The notes beneath the pieces are model-generated. The model did no database searches, was not told the origin of the DNA, and saw nothing but the letters and a program-made list of their open reading frames with translations. A stretch of 64,000 nt of DNA from Flavobacterium sp. Root420. GTDB lineage: Bacteria > Bacteroidota > Bacteroidia > Flavobacteriales > Flavobacteriaceae. The position numbers and the translations under genes are program-made. Shown here piece by piece: positions 33,948 to 43,225 of this stretch. The stretch lies in the NCBI RefSeq assembly GCF_001427905.1, contig NZ_LMEF01000001.1, positions 310,394 to 374,393 on the forward strand, written 5' to 3'. Position 1 is the first letter of the stretch. Each line of letters opens with the position of its first letter.

Positions 33948-35636
33948 TTGAAGAAATCACTGTTTTTCATATCTTATTGTTTACTTCTTTTAAGTGTTCA
34001 GAGCATTTTTGCACAGGCACCTAAAAAAATTATTGTAGAAAATGCCGATTTTTCTGATGTCAATCAGGAATTAATGCCCGACGCACTTTTACTTACAGGA
34101 AATGTAAAGGTAAATCATGACGGTGTTGTACTAACTTGTAATAAAGCTTATTTTTTTCAGAAAGAAAATTATCTGAAAGCCTTTGGTAATGTACAATTGG
34201 TTCAGGGTGATACTTTATATCTAAACAGTAAATATGCCGAATATAACGGAAATCTAAAAAAAGCATTTGCTACCGGAAATGCCGTTATGACCTCTCCAGA
34301 CGCAACTTTAGCAACCGATACCATCAATTTTGACCGAAATGTTCAGGAGGTTTTTTATAACACAAAAGGTACCATTATTAATAAGGATAACACTCTGGTT
34401 AGTAAGTCTGGGAGATATTATGTAGCCGAAAAAAAGTTTCAGTTTTTGACAGAAGTAACACTAACGAATCCTAAATACGTTGTAAAATCCAATCATTTAG
34501 ATTATTACAGTAATTCAGGGCACACCTATTTACTTGGCCCGTCAACTATTACCAGTAAAGCTAATTATATTTATACTGAGAAAGGCTTTTACGACACCAA
34601 GAAAAACCTGGCGCATTTCCTCAGAAAATCTTATATAAAATATGATGACCGACTTATTGAAGGCGACAGTTTATATTACAATCGGAATACGGAATTTGCA
34701 TCGGCGACACGAAATGTAAAAATTACAGATTCTATTAATCGCGGAGTCGTAAAAGGACATTATGCTGAGGTTTACAAGCTAAAAGATTCCATGTTTGTAA
34801 CCAAAAGAGCAGTGGCTATTAATTTTGTAGAAAATGATTCGGTTTATATTCACGGAAAAAAATTAATGGTTACAGGAAAAGAAGGCGAACGAATTTTAAG
34901 AGCTTATAATAATGTTCGTTTCTTTAAAGTAGACATGAGTGGTAAATGTGATTCAATACATTCTAATTCTAAAACTGCCTTAACAAAATTGATAGGAAAT
35001 CCAATTCTATGGAATGGTGATAATCAGATTACCGGTGATGTCATGCATTTAATTGGAGACAATACCACTAAAAAATTAGATTCCTTAAAAGTCCTCAATA
35101 ACACTTTTCTGATCTCGAAGGACACACTTGGAGCAGGATTTAATCAGGTAAAAGGACTCAATTTATTTGGAAAATTCAGGGACGGAAAACTCCATGATGT
35201 TGATGTTATCAAAAATACCGAAGTTATATATTATTCGCGAAATGACGCCAATGAACTTGTCGGAATTAACAAAAGCGTAAGTAGTAAAATCAATCTTATT
35301 TTAGAAAATAATGCTATTGAAACCATTACTTTTTTTAAGAATGTTGACGGCGATATTTATCCCGAAACCGATTTACCTGAAAATGCCCGAAAATTACGAG
35401 GCTTTGTCTGGCGCGGTGATGAAAGAATAAAATCGAAAGATGATATTTTTACCGCCGAGGATAATGAAATGAACGACAAATTAATTCAGGAAGGAAAAGA
35501 TCAGGAAGCAAAAGACAAAGACGTCCCGATGAAAGTCAGGAAAGAAACCCGTGACTACGACAAAAAGAAACCTGTAGTAAAAACAAGTACTGCCAAGAAG
35601 GATACAACAAAAACAGTAACTAAGGCCACGAAGTAG
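33948..35636 (+). CDS. OstA/LptA-like outer-membrane assembly protein, TTG start
   Basis: 562 residues starting at TTG 33948; there is no ATG before the signal peptide (KKSLFFISYCLLLLSVQSIFAQ), which fixes this start. Repeated short beta strands follow: KIIVENADFSDVN, LLLTGNVKVNHDGVVLTCNK and LKAFGNVQLVQGDTLYLNSK, the OstA/LptA pattern of a beta-taco that carries lipopolysaccharide across the periplasm. The C-terminal 60 residues are Lys/Thr-rich (KKPVVKTSTAKKDTTKTVTK) and probably disordered. It is longer than E. coli LptA (about 185), as flavobacterial versions are. It is upstream of the aminotransferase gene. Confidence 0.85.
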   Translation: MKKSLFFISYCLLLLSVQSIFAQAPKKIIVENADFSDVNQELMPDALLLTGNVKVNHDGVVLTCNKAYFFQKENYLKAFGNVQLVQGDTLYLNSKYAEYNGNLKKAFATGNAVMTSPDATLATDTINFDRNVQEVFYNTKGTIINKDNTLVSKSGRYYVAEKKFQFLTEVTLTNPKYVVKSNHLDYYSNSGHTYLLGPSTITSKANYIYTEKGFYDTKKNLAHFLRKSYIKYDDRLIEGDSLYYNRNTEFASATRNVKITDSINRGVVKGHYAEVYKLKDSMFVTKRAVAINFVENDSVYIHGKKLMVTGKEGERILRAYNNVRFFKVDMSGKCDSIHSNSKTALTKLIGNPILWNGDNQITGDVMHLIGDNTTKKLDSLKVLNNTFLISKDTLGAGFNQVKGLNLFGKFRDGKLHDVDVIKNTEVIYYSRNDANELVGINKSVSSKINLILENNAIETITFFKNVDGDIYPETDLPENARKLRGFVWRGDERIKSKDDIFTAEDNEMNDKLIQEGKDQEAKDKDVPMKVRKETRDYDKKKPVVKTSTAKKDTTKTVTKATK

Positions 35637-35829
35637 TTTTCAGTCACAGTCACAGTTTTCAGCGTACAGCTTTGCGAACTTACTAAAAACCAAGCTTAAG
35701 TTATAGTGTACAAAACTTTGCGAATCTTTGCGGTTAAAAATCAGTCAAAGTTTCACGTCCTGTTTTTTAATCCAAACCTAAATAAAAACTTAGAATCTTA
35801 GTAGCTTAGCAACTTAGAACCTTAAAAAA
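35637..35829. repeat. Dispersed repeat text between the OstA-like and aminotransferase genes
   Basis: Contains a tandem CAGTCACAGTCACAG (from about 35640), then TTTGCGAATCTTTGCGG and a terminal TTAGAATCTTAGTAGCTTAG phrase. Part of the window's GCAAAG and CTTAG repeat vocabulary. Confidence 0.5.
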
Positions 35830-37029
35830 ATGAATTCAGATTTTATAAAATACCAGGCACAAACCTCTCCATATCCACTCGGAATGGAGGTTTCGCATGC
35901 CATTGGTTCCTATATTTACGACACAAATGATAAAAAATATTTAGATTTTGTTGCCGGCGTTTCTGCGTGTACACTTGGGCATCAACATCCAAGAATTAAT
36001 CAGGCCATAAAAGATCAGTTGGACAAATATTCACATGTAATGGTTTATGGTGAATATTCACAAAGTCCGGCAGTTCAATATTGTAAATTATTAGCTTCTC
36101 TCCTGCCCGAATCTCTAAATAAAACCTATTTAGTCAATTCAGGGACAGAAGCAATTGAAGGAGCGCTTAAATTGGCCAAACGAACAACTGGCCGTAGTCA
36201 GCTTATTTCGTGTCATAATGCATATCACGGAAACACGATGGGCTCAATGAGTGTTATGGGATTTGAAGAACGCAAACAAGCTTTTCGCCCATTACTTCCG
36301 GATGTAGATTTTATTACCTTCAACAATGAAGAAGATTTAAAGAAAATAACAACCCGAACCGCAGCAATTCTGTTGGAAACCATTCAGGGCGGTGCCGGAT
36401 TTATTCAGCCTGAAAACAACTTTTTGCAGAAAGTCCGTAAACGTTGTGATGAAGTTGGCGCTTTGATGATTGTAGATGAAATTCAGCCAGGTTTTGGCAG
36501 AACCGGAAAACTTTTCGGCTTTCAAAACTATGATGTCGTTCCGGATATTGTGGTCATGGGAAAAGGAATGGGAGGCGGAATGCCAGTTGGGGCTTTTACA
36601 GCTTCTGCAGAAAAAATGGATCTTTTGACAGAAAATCCGAAGTTAGGGCATATCACTACTTTTGGAGGTCACCCTGTCATTGCGTCAGCTTGTTTAGCGA
36701 CTTTGCAGGAATTAACTGAGACTAATTTAATGCAAGAGGCCTTGGAGAAAGAAAAACTCTTTAGATCGCTTTTGGTACATCCTTTGATAAAGGAAGTTAG
36801 AGGAAAAGGATTAATGCTTGCCGCGATGACTGAAACAGCTGAGATAACCAATCAGGTTATTTTAAATTGTCAGGATAAAGGTTTGATTTTGTTCTGGCTG
36901 TTGTTTGAAGGATGCGCTATACGAATAACACCGCCATTAACCATTTCTGAAGAAGAAATAAAAGAAGGTTGTGCCATACTATTAAAAGTTATGGATGAAA
37001 TCATGAAAAAGAGTAAAAGCTTAATTTAA
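35830..37029 (+). CDS. Class III aminotransferase (acetylornithine/ornithine type)
   Basis: 399 residues. It has NSGTEAIEGALKLAKR, the Asp216 of VDEIQPGFGRTG and the pyridoxal-phosphate Lys245 in VVMGKGMGGGMPVGAF, together with the TTFGGHPV substrate region: the class III (fold type I) signature. Length suits acetylornithine or aspartate aminotransferase-family proteins. No arg gene is nearby, so the substrate is not fixed; flavobacterial genomes usually hold several paralogues. It lies 193 bp downstream of the OstA-like gene, separated by repeats, so it is probably separate. Confidence 0.87.
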   Translation: MNSDFIKYQAQTSPYPLGMEVSHAIGSYIYDTNDKKYLDFVAGVSACTLGHQHPRINQAIKDQLDKYSHVMVYGEYSQSPAVQYCKLLASLLPESLNKTYLVNSGTEAIEGALKLAKRTTGRSQLISCHNAYHGNTMGSMSVMGFEERKQAFRPLLPDVDFITFNNEEDLKKITTRTAAILLETIQGGAGFIQPENNFLQKVRKRCDEVGALMIVDEIQPGFGRTGKLFGFQNYDVVPDIVVMGKGMGGGMPVGAFTASAEKMDLLTENPKLGHITTFGGHPVIASACLATLQELTETNLMQEALEKEKLFRSLLVHPLIKEVRGKGLMLAAMTETAEITNQVILNCQDKGLILFWLLFEGCAIRITPPLTISEEEIKEGCAILLKVMDEIMKKSKSLI

Positions 37030-37233
37030 AGCTATTGGAACAAGTTTCCATTAAAAATAAAATTAGAATAATAACAAAATAATCTTTTATATATCAGAAG
37101 ATTATGACTAAAAACAGAATAAAAATTCTGTCCATATTGTTAATTAAATTGTTCAAAACAATTAATTCCCTTTCCCCACAACAATAATATGGTTGCCTAA
37201 ATTTATAACAGGCTAATTTCAAATAAAGACAGT

Positions 37234-38631
37234 ATGCAATTAAGCAACGAAGAAGAAGATTATAACCTATCCCTATCCAAATTTGAGTCAATGTTAAAAA
37301 CTAACAAGGTACTCTTTTTTGATTCTGAAGAGTTTGAAGAAATTATTCTTCATTATTTAGACATAGGTAAGGCTAATTTAGCAAAAAAGGCCTTAAAACT
37401 TGCATTAGACCAACACCCAAAATCTACGGGCTTAAAATTAGTACAAGTAGAAATGTTGGTTTACGACGACAAACTCGAGATCGCCGAAAAGCTCTTGAAT
37501 GAGTTGTATGCAATCGAACCTAACAACGAGGAAATTTACATCCAGAAAGCCAATATCTGTTCTAAAAGAGATCAACACGAAAAAGCAGTAGAATTGCTTA
37601 AAATTGCCTTGCAATATACTGACGACTACGCTGACGTGTACAACTTAATTGGAATGGAATATCTTTTTATGGATAACCTTGAAATGGCAAAAGACAGCTT
37701 TATCAAATGTCTTGAAGAAGATTTAGAAGATCAATCTGCTTTGTATAATGTGGTTTATTGTTTTGAATTTTTAGATCAAAACCAGGAAGCTATCGTTTAT
37801 CTGAACGATTATATCAACAAAAATCCATATAGTGAAATCGCCTGGCACCAGCTTGGACGTTTGCATTATGGTGTAAAAGAATATGAAAATGCCATTCGTG
37901 CATTTGATTATGCAACTTTAATTGATGACGAATTTTTAGGTGCTTTCATGGAAAAAGCAAAAGCGCATGAGCGTTTGAAAAAATACCATGAAGCGATTGA
38001 AAGTTATAACAGAACCATCGAATTGGATGATGCAACTTCATATGCCTTATTACGTATCGGAAAATGTTATGAAAAATTGGGGAATGCCGTAAAAGCGCTT
38101 CAATATTATAACCAAACCGTTCATGAAGATCCTCTTTTAGACAAAGGATGGATTGCGATTACTGACTTTTATGTTCGCCAGAAAAACTTTCAAAAAGCAT
38201 TATTTTTTGTGAATAAAGCCTTGGCAATTGACAATCAAAATCGTTTGTATTGGAAACGTTATGCAACAATTAACAAACAAATGAACTTTTTTGAGGAAGC
38301 TGAATTTGGATACAGAAAAGCGGTTGAATTTGGTGATTACGCTTTAGATACCTGGTTATTCTGGGTTGACATTTTGCAGTTTTTAGGTGAATTCGAAAGT
38401 GCAATTCAAACCTTATTGCAAGCTTCAGAATATTTTCCTGAAGAAAACGAAATCGAATATCGTTTAGCAGGATTGTATTTCATGGTTCAGGATAACACAA
38501 AAGCGAAATTTCATTTAAGCAACGGATTACGTTTAAACTTTGACAATTATATTTTGATCGAAGATTTATTTCCTGTGGTTTGGACAAAAAAAATGGTTAA
38601 AAATTACATTGAAAAACATAGAAAACAATAA
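37234..38631 (+). CDS. TPR-repeat protein
   Basis: 465 residues, cytosolic, no signal peptide. At least nine tetratricopeptide repeats run along the length, each with the usual W/L-G-Y-A-F-A-P pattern: LNELYAIEPNNEEIYIQKAN, ALQYTDDYADVYNLIGMEYL, AFDYATLIDDEFLGAFMEKA and others. It is a protein-protein scaffold; partners unknown. The stop codon overlaps the aroE start (TAATG), so translation is coupled, an arrangement I have seen in flavobacteria. Confidence 0.88.
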   Translation: MQLSNEEEDYNLSLSKFESMLKTNKVLFFDSEEFEEIILHYLDIGKANLAKKALKLALDQHPKSTGLKLVQVEMLVYDDKLEIAEKLLNELYAIEPNNEEIYIQKANICSKRDQHEKAVELLKIALQYTDDYADVYNLIGMEYLFMDNLEMAKDSFIKCLEEDLEDQSALYNVVYCFEFLDQNQEAIVYLNDYINKNPYSEIAWHQLGRLHYGVKEYENAIRAFDYATLIDDEFLGAFMEKAKAHERLKKYHEAIESYNRTIELDDATSYALLRIGKCYEKLGNAVKALQYYNQTVHEDPLLDKGWIAITDFYVRQKNFQKALFFVNKALAIDNQNRLYWKRYATINKQMNFFEEAEFGYRKAVEFGDYALDTWLFWVDILQFLGEFESAIQTLLQASEYFPEENEIEYRLAGLYFMVQDNTKAKFHLSNGLRLNFDNYILIEDLFPVVWTKKMVKNYIEKHRKQ

Positions 38632-39380
38632 TGATTGATATTTTAAAAAGACGTTTTGGCTTATTAGGGCGTAATATTAGTTACTCATTTTCAAAGGGAT
38701 ATTTTACAGAAAAATTTAGTGATGAAGTTTTTGCCGGCAATAGCTATGAAAATTTCGATATTTCTGAAATTAATCATTTCACTGGATTATTAAAAAACAA
38801 CCCGGATTTAAAAGGTCTTAATGTTACAATTCCGTACAAAGAACAAATAATTCCTTATTTAGATAAGCTATCAACAAAAGCAAAATTAATAGGTGCTGTT
38901 AATACCATTAAGTTTACCAAAAACGGAAAACTGAAAGGTTATAATACAGATTATTATGGCTTTAAAAAATCATTAAAACCATTATTACAACCACATCATA
39001 AAAAGGCACTTATTTTAGGGACTGGCGGAGCATCAAAAGGCGTTGCGTTTGCCCTTGATGAACTTGATATTCCTTATACTTTTGTATCGAGAGAGGCAAA
39101 AGAAAATATCATTGATTATGACTTAATTAATGCCACAACTTTTGACAATTTCCAAATCATAATCAATTGCACACCTGTTGGAACAAGTCCAAATATTGAG
39201 GCTTGTCCAGATTTGCCGTACGAATTCTTTACTGATAAACATATTGCATACGATTTAATATATAATCCGGCAGAAACTCAGTTTATGAAAAACGCAAAAA
39301 AATACGGAGCGATTACTAAAAATGGTTATGATATGCTTATTTTTCAAGCGGAGAAAGCCTGGAAAATATGGAATAAATAA
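38631..39380 (+). CDS. aroE: Shikimate dehydrogenase
   Basis: 249 residues. FGLLGRNISYSFSKGYF is the shikimate-binding start, GLNVTIPYKEQI with the catalytic Lys, GAVNTIKF the second site, LILGTGGASKGVAFAL the NADP-binding Rossmann loop, and NGYDMLIFQAEKAW the end. All AroE hallmarks are present. It reduces 3-dehydroshikimate to shikimate with NADPH. It begins at the last base of the TPR gene's stop. Shorter than E. coli AroE (272) but normal for Bacteroidota. Confidence 0.95.
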   Translation: MIDILKRRFGLLGRNISYSFSKGYFTEKFSDEVFAGNSYENFDISEINHFTGLLKNNPDLKGLNVTIPYKEQIIPYLDKLSTKAKLIGAVNTIKFTKNGKLKGYNTDYYGFKKSLKPLLQPHHKKALILGTGGASKGVAFALDELDIPYTFVSREAKENIIDYDLINATTFDNFQIIINCTPVGTSPNIEACPDLPYEFFTDKHIAYDLIYNPAETQFMKNAKKYGAITKNGYDMLIFQAEKAWKIWNK

Positions 39381-39439
39381 AAAATCCGGAGAAATTAAAT
39401 CTTAACGTAATTTTTGTAACTTAGTCTATTCATTAATAG

Positions 39440-40197
39440 ATGGTTATGGATAAAACTTTACTTTTTCTCCTGTTAAGTTTTTTATATACTTTTTCTGTTG
39501 CAGGGCAGGATACCATTGTACATGCAAAAGATCCTTATACAGAAGCACGATATCATTACTATTTAAAAACGATTCTACTTTTTAATGAATATTTAGATAC
39601 TGACTCAGGTTCATTTAATACTACTCAACTTCGTTTTTTATATCCTATCGTTAATAAAGCCTGGAATCTTAGGATTGATCTTCCGTTAATATCAACCAAT
39701 ACAAACTCTATAAACAAAACGGGAGTTGGAGATATTGGCGCGGGTATTAGTTATATCCCTTATTTAGAAGAAAAAATGGTGGAATTGCTTTTCGTGCCAG
39801 AGTAATATCAAATTCAGCTGTTGATCCGGCACTTGGATCTGGTAAATGGGTCTTCTCTCCGGCGGTTTTTTATGGTAAATATTTAAAAAAAGAGAAACTC
39901 CTGTGGATTACTTCTTTAGAAAATCAAATTAGTTTTGCAGGTTCTGATAATCGAAGTGATGTAAATGTAACCGCATTCGAAAATTACTTCATGTATATCT
40001 TAGGAAAAAACTGGATTGCCGCAGATGCTGCGTTCCGATATAATGCTACAAATAAAGGTTTTCCTAATAATGCATTTGTAGAGTTTGGAAGAAGAATAAC
40101 AAAAAATGACATGGCCTATATTCATCCAAGTGGAGCTTTTGGAAATCATAAAACGTATAATTTCGGTATTGAAGTTGGCATGCTGATTTTGTTTTGA
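39440..40197 (+). pseudogene. Frameshifted outer-membrane beta-barrel protein gene
   Basis: The first frame (39440-39805) gives a signal peptide (LLFLLLSFLYTFSVAGQ) and YLKTILLFNEYLDTDSGSF up to ISYIPYLEEK, then turns nonsensical. From 39778 the next frame reads GGIAFRARVISNSAVDPALG, then WVFSPAVFYGKYLKKEK, FAGSDNRSDVNVTAFENYFM and the C-terminal VEVGMLILF-like end to 40197. The break falls in a run of six A (about 39771-39776); one more A would restore a protein of about 252 residues. C-terminal Phe and strand pattern fit an outer-membrane protein of the transporter-like kind. Sequencing error, homopolymer phase variation or decay are all possible. Confidence 0.75.
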
Positions 40198-40495
40198 TTT
40201 TCTATTAGATCAACCAAAAGGTTGTATTATATAATAATTTCTCAATATTTAGGAAAAAGCAACTACTCTATTCTTAAAATATAGATTTCCAATTCTTTTT
40301 CTTAAAACAGTATTTATTTTTAATTTAAATTAACTTTAAAAAAATCAATAAAAAAACTGCAACGCAATTGTAATTTAGTTTAATAAATAGGAATTTAATC
40401 GTAAAATAGCGTATAAACAAACGATTTATTTTGTATTTAGAAACACCTTTACTATCTTTCGCAATGTTTAAAATAAAAACCTTATTACATTTAAA
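40198..40495. other. Intergenic region without a gene (298 bp)
   Basis: Very AT-rich with no ORF. Its end holds the consensus promoter of the DUF349 gene. Confidence 0.5.
40429..40460 (+). promoter_or_regulatory. Promoter of the DUF349 gene
   Basis: TTTTG (40429-40433), a 19-nt spacer and TATCTTTC (40453-40460; last base differs from TAnnTTTG) lie 35 bp before the ATG at 40496. Confidence 0.7.
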
Positions 40496-42487
40496 ATGTT
40501 AGAAGAAAAGAATGATAACCTGCAAGAAGCAGATGGAAAATTAGGAATCGAAACTAGCGATTCTATACAAAATGATGCAATTGAAACATTGGATTCTGAA
40601 GCAACAACAGAAAATGAAACTTCGATAACCGAAAATGAAACTGAAAATGCTGCTGAGGTTACAGAAACCAATCATCAAACAGCACTTGACGCTATAACAA
40701 ATTCTAATGCTGAAGAAAGCGAAGATGAGACGCTAAAAGAGCGTCATGATATTCCTATGCAGGATTACGATACTTTTTCATTAGATGCCCTTGTTGATGA
40801 ATTAAAAAAGCTTGTCAATACAGATAAGGTAATGTCTGTAAAAGATCATATTGAAGAAATCAAAAAATCATTTTTATTACAATACAATCATCTTATAGAG
40901 GAGAAAAAAGAGGAATTTAATGCCTCTAAACAAGATCCCAACGAAGAATTCGAATATCATTCTCCACTAAAATCTAAATTTGATGAATATTATAATGTTT
41001 TCAGAGAAAAAAGGAATGCCCATTTTAAACATTTGCAAACCAATTTAAAATCAAATTTAGAGAATCGACTTGCCATTGTTGAAGAACTAAAAGAACTTAT
41101 AAATCCACAGGAAAATATTAAAGACACTCTTAAGCATTTTAATGATTTAAGAGAAAGATGGAAAAATGCCGGAGCAATCCCTAAAGATAAATACAATCAC
41201 GTCTGGAATAATTACCATTTTCATGTAGAAAATTTCTATGACTATCTACATTTAGATCGTGAAGCCAGGGATTTAGATTTCAAATACAACCTTGATCAAA
41301 AGCAAAAAATAATTGCCCGTGTTGAAGAATTGGTAAATGAAACTGATATCAGCAAAGCATTTCGTGAATTGCAGGATTTACACAGAATCTGGAAAGAAGA
41401 TATCGGACCTGTTTCTAAAGAACACCGTGATACAATCTGGAATAAGTTCAGTGAACTAACTAAAAAAATTCACGATAAAAGAGAACTTTTATTTGAAAGC
41501 CAAAGAGCAAACGAACAACAGAATCTTGAAGTTAAAAAAGGTATTATTGCGACGATAGAGGTTTTAGCCACTGAAAAAGTGGGATCTCATTCGCAATGGC
41601 TGGTACAAATACAAAAAGTAGAAGCGCTAAGAAATGAATTCTTTGCTGCCGGAAAAGTTCCGTCTGACGTAAACGAAGAAACCTGGGCTGCTTTTAAAAC
41701 TGCCGTTAGAAACTTTAATTCTTTTAAAAATTCATTTTATAAAGACATTAAAAAAGATCAAAACGATAATTTAAATAAAAAAATGGCTCTTGTTGCCAAA
41801 GCAAAAGAACTACAGGAAAGTGTTGATTTTGCTGCTACAACTCCAATAATGAAACAAATTCAGGAAGAGTGGAAACAAATTGGTCACGTTCCTAAAAAAT
41901 ATTCAGATAAAATCTGGAAAGAATTTAAAGATGCCTGTAATCATTATTTCAACAAGTTAAAAGAGCACAAATCTGAAGAAAATGGTGATGAAGTAGCTGC
42001 TTTTGATAACAAAAAAGCGTATTTGGATACCTTAAGAGCTTATCAGTTAACCGGAGATCATAAAACAGATCTGGATGCTATAAAATTACATATTGAAACC
42101 TGGAAAGGATTTGGAAAAGTACCTTTTTCAAGACGCCACATTGAAGGGAAATTCAATAAAATTTTAGATGCCCTTTTTGAAAAACTAAGTTTGAGTAAAA
42201 AAGAAACGGAGATGATGCGTTTTTCTAACAGAATTGATTCTTTATCTGAAAGTAATGATATTCGCAAATTAGATAACGAAAAAATATTCTTAATGCGTAA
42301 AATTGAAGAAGTTCAAAATGAAATCTTTCAATTAGAGAACAATATTCAATTTTTCACGAATACTAAAAACGCGAAAAAAGAAAATTCAATTGTTCTTGAA
42401 GTTCGAAAAAACATTGCTATCCATAAAGAGAGTTTAGATGTTTGGAAAGATAAATTGAAACAATTACGTAATTTAGGTCAGGAATAA
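40496..42487 (+). CDS. DUF349 repeat protein
   Basis: 663 residues. The first 80 are acidic and low-complexity (ETLDSEATTENETSITENE). The rest contains at least five DUF349 repeats, each with a Trp and basic residues: LRERWKNAGAIPKDKYNHVW, LHRIWKEDIGPVSKEHRDTI, FFAAGKVPSDVNEETWAAFK, EEWKQIGHVPKKYSDKIWKE and WKGFGKVPFSRRHIEGKFNK. Long helices between them suggest coiled coils. The family is widespread in Bacteroidota; the repeats resemble those in translation-related and stress proteins, but function is unestablished. Monocistronic, with a strong terminator at 42511. Confidence 0.88.
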   Translation: MLEEKNDNLQEADGKLGIETSDSIQNDAIETLDSEATTENETSITENETENAAEVTETNHQTALDAITNSNAEESEDETLKERHDIPMQDYDTFSLDALVDELKKLVNTDKVMSVKDHIEEIKKSFLLQYNHLIEEKKEEFNASKQDPNEEFEYHSPLKSKFDEYYNVFREKRNAHFKHLQTNLKSNLENRLAIVEELKELINPQENIKDTLKHFNDLRERWKNAGAIPKDKYNHVWNNYHFHVENFYDYLHLDREARDLDFKYNLDQKQKIIARVEELVNETDISKAFRELQDLHRIWKEDIGPVSKEHRDTIWNKFSELTKKIHDKRELLFESQRANEQQNLEVKKGIIATIEVLATEKVGSHSQWLVQIQKVEALRNEFFAAGKVPSDVNEETWAAFKTAVRNFNSFKNSFYKDIKKDQNDNLNKKMALVAKAKELQESVDFAATTPIMKQIQEEWKQIGHVPKKYSDKIWKEFKDACNHYFNKLKEHKSEENGDEVAAFDNKKAYLDTLRAYQLTGDHKTDLDAIKLHIETWKGFGKVPFSRRHIEGKFNKILDALFEKLSLSKKETEMMRFSNRIDSLSESNDIRKLDNEKIFLMRKIEEVQNEIFQLENNIQFFTNTKNAKKENSIVLEVRKNIAIHKESLDVWKDKLKQLRNLGQE

Positions 42488-42510
42488 GATTTAAATATCA
42501 AAAATAAATG

Positions 42511-42545
42511 AGGTGTAATGAAAGTAATCATTGCACCTTTTTTTT
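42511..42545 (+). terminator. Terminator after the DUF349 gene
   Basis: AGGTGTAATGA (42511-42521) pairs with TCATTGCACCT (42528-42538) with one G-U pair and a 6-nt loop, followed by a run of T. Confidence 0.85.
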
Positions 42546-42691
42546 ATACTAAATAATTTTACCAAAAAGCACACTAAGATTAGCTTTGCGAACTTTGCGT
42601 AAACCTTTGCGCTCTTTGCGTTTAAACTTTCATCCCAACCAAACTTAACATTGCAATACAATTTGATAAAACTATTCTGTAAAATATTGAT
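42546..42691. repeat. CTTTGCG repeat text upstream of the OsmC-like gene
   Basis: Holds several CTTTGCG phrases (about 42580-42630) of the dispersed type. No ORF. Confidence 0.5.
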
Positions 42692-42699
42692 TATATTTG
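42692..42699 (+). promoter_or_regulatory. -7 element of the OsmC-like gene
   Basis: TATATTTG matches TAnnTTTG, 36 bp before the ATG at 42736. The nearest TTTG upstream is too far. Confidence 0.45.
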
Positions 42700-42735
42700 A
42701 GTATCAAAAGATTATAAACCTTAATATTTTATAAA

Positions 42736-43152
42736 ATGAAATTTACTAGAAAAGCAAATGCCAACTGGAAAGGAACAGGCATGGAAGGAACCGGAACAAT
42801 CAGTACTCAAAGTACAACATTAAATAATGCACAATTATCCTTTAAAACAAGATTTGCAGATGGCATTGGTACAAATCCGGAAGAACTTGTTGCAGCGGCA
42901 CATTCAGGCTGTTTTACAATGCAATTAAGTTTTTTACTGAATGAAGGAGGTTTTACTGCAGATGACTTATCTACAGAAGCGACAGTAACTTTTGAAGACG
43001 GAACCATTACGCTAATTCATTTAGACTTAAAAGGAAAAGTGCCTTCGATTTCTGCTGAAGAATTTGAAAAAACAGCTGCAAAAGCAAAAGAAATCTGCCC
43101 GATTTCTAAACTTTTAAATACAACAATTACATTATCTGCAACTTTAGTTTAG
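42736..43152 (+). CDS. OsmC/OhrA-family peroxiredoxin-like protein
   Basis: 138 residues. The two redox cysteines are in place: Cys59 in AAAHSGCFTMQLSF and Cys121 in KEICPISKLLN. The start KFTRKANANWKGTGMEGTG and the Asn/Glu-rich TNPEELVAAAHSGC loop are the OsmC type rather than Ohr. It reduces organic hydroperoxides with a dithiol such as dihydrolipoamide, in the cytosol. Monocistronic, converging on the TPR/gyrA operon over a shared terminator. Confidence 0.92.
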   Translation: MKFTRKANANWKGTGMEGTGTISTQSTTLNNAQLSFKTRFADGIGTNPEELVAAAHSGCFTMQLSFLLNEGGFTADDLSTEATVTFEDGTITLIHLDLKGKVPSISAEEFEKTAAKAKEICPISKLLNTTITLSATLV

Positions 43153-43174
43153 ACAATGAAAAAAATTTAAGCAT

Positions 43175-43205
43175 AAAAAATCCCGTTTAAAACGGGATTT
43201 TTTTA
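43175..43205. terminator. Bidirectional terminator between OsmC-like and TPR genes
   Basis: AAATCCCGTTT and AAACGGGATTT form a stem with a very short loop (43178-43200) flanked by A6 and T7, so it serves both converging genes. Confidence 0.85.
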
Positions 43206-43225
43206 TAATAAAACCAAATGAATTA

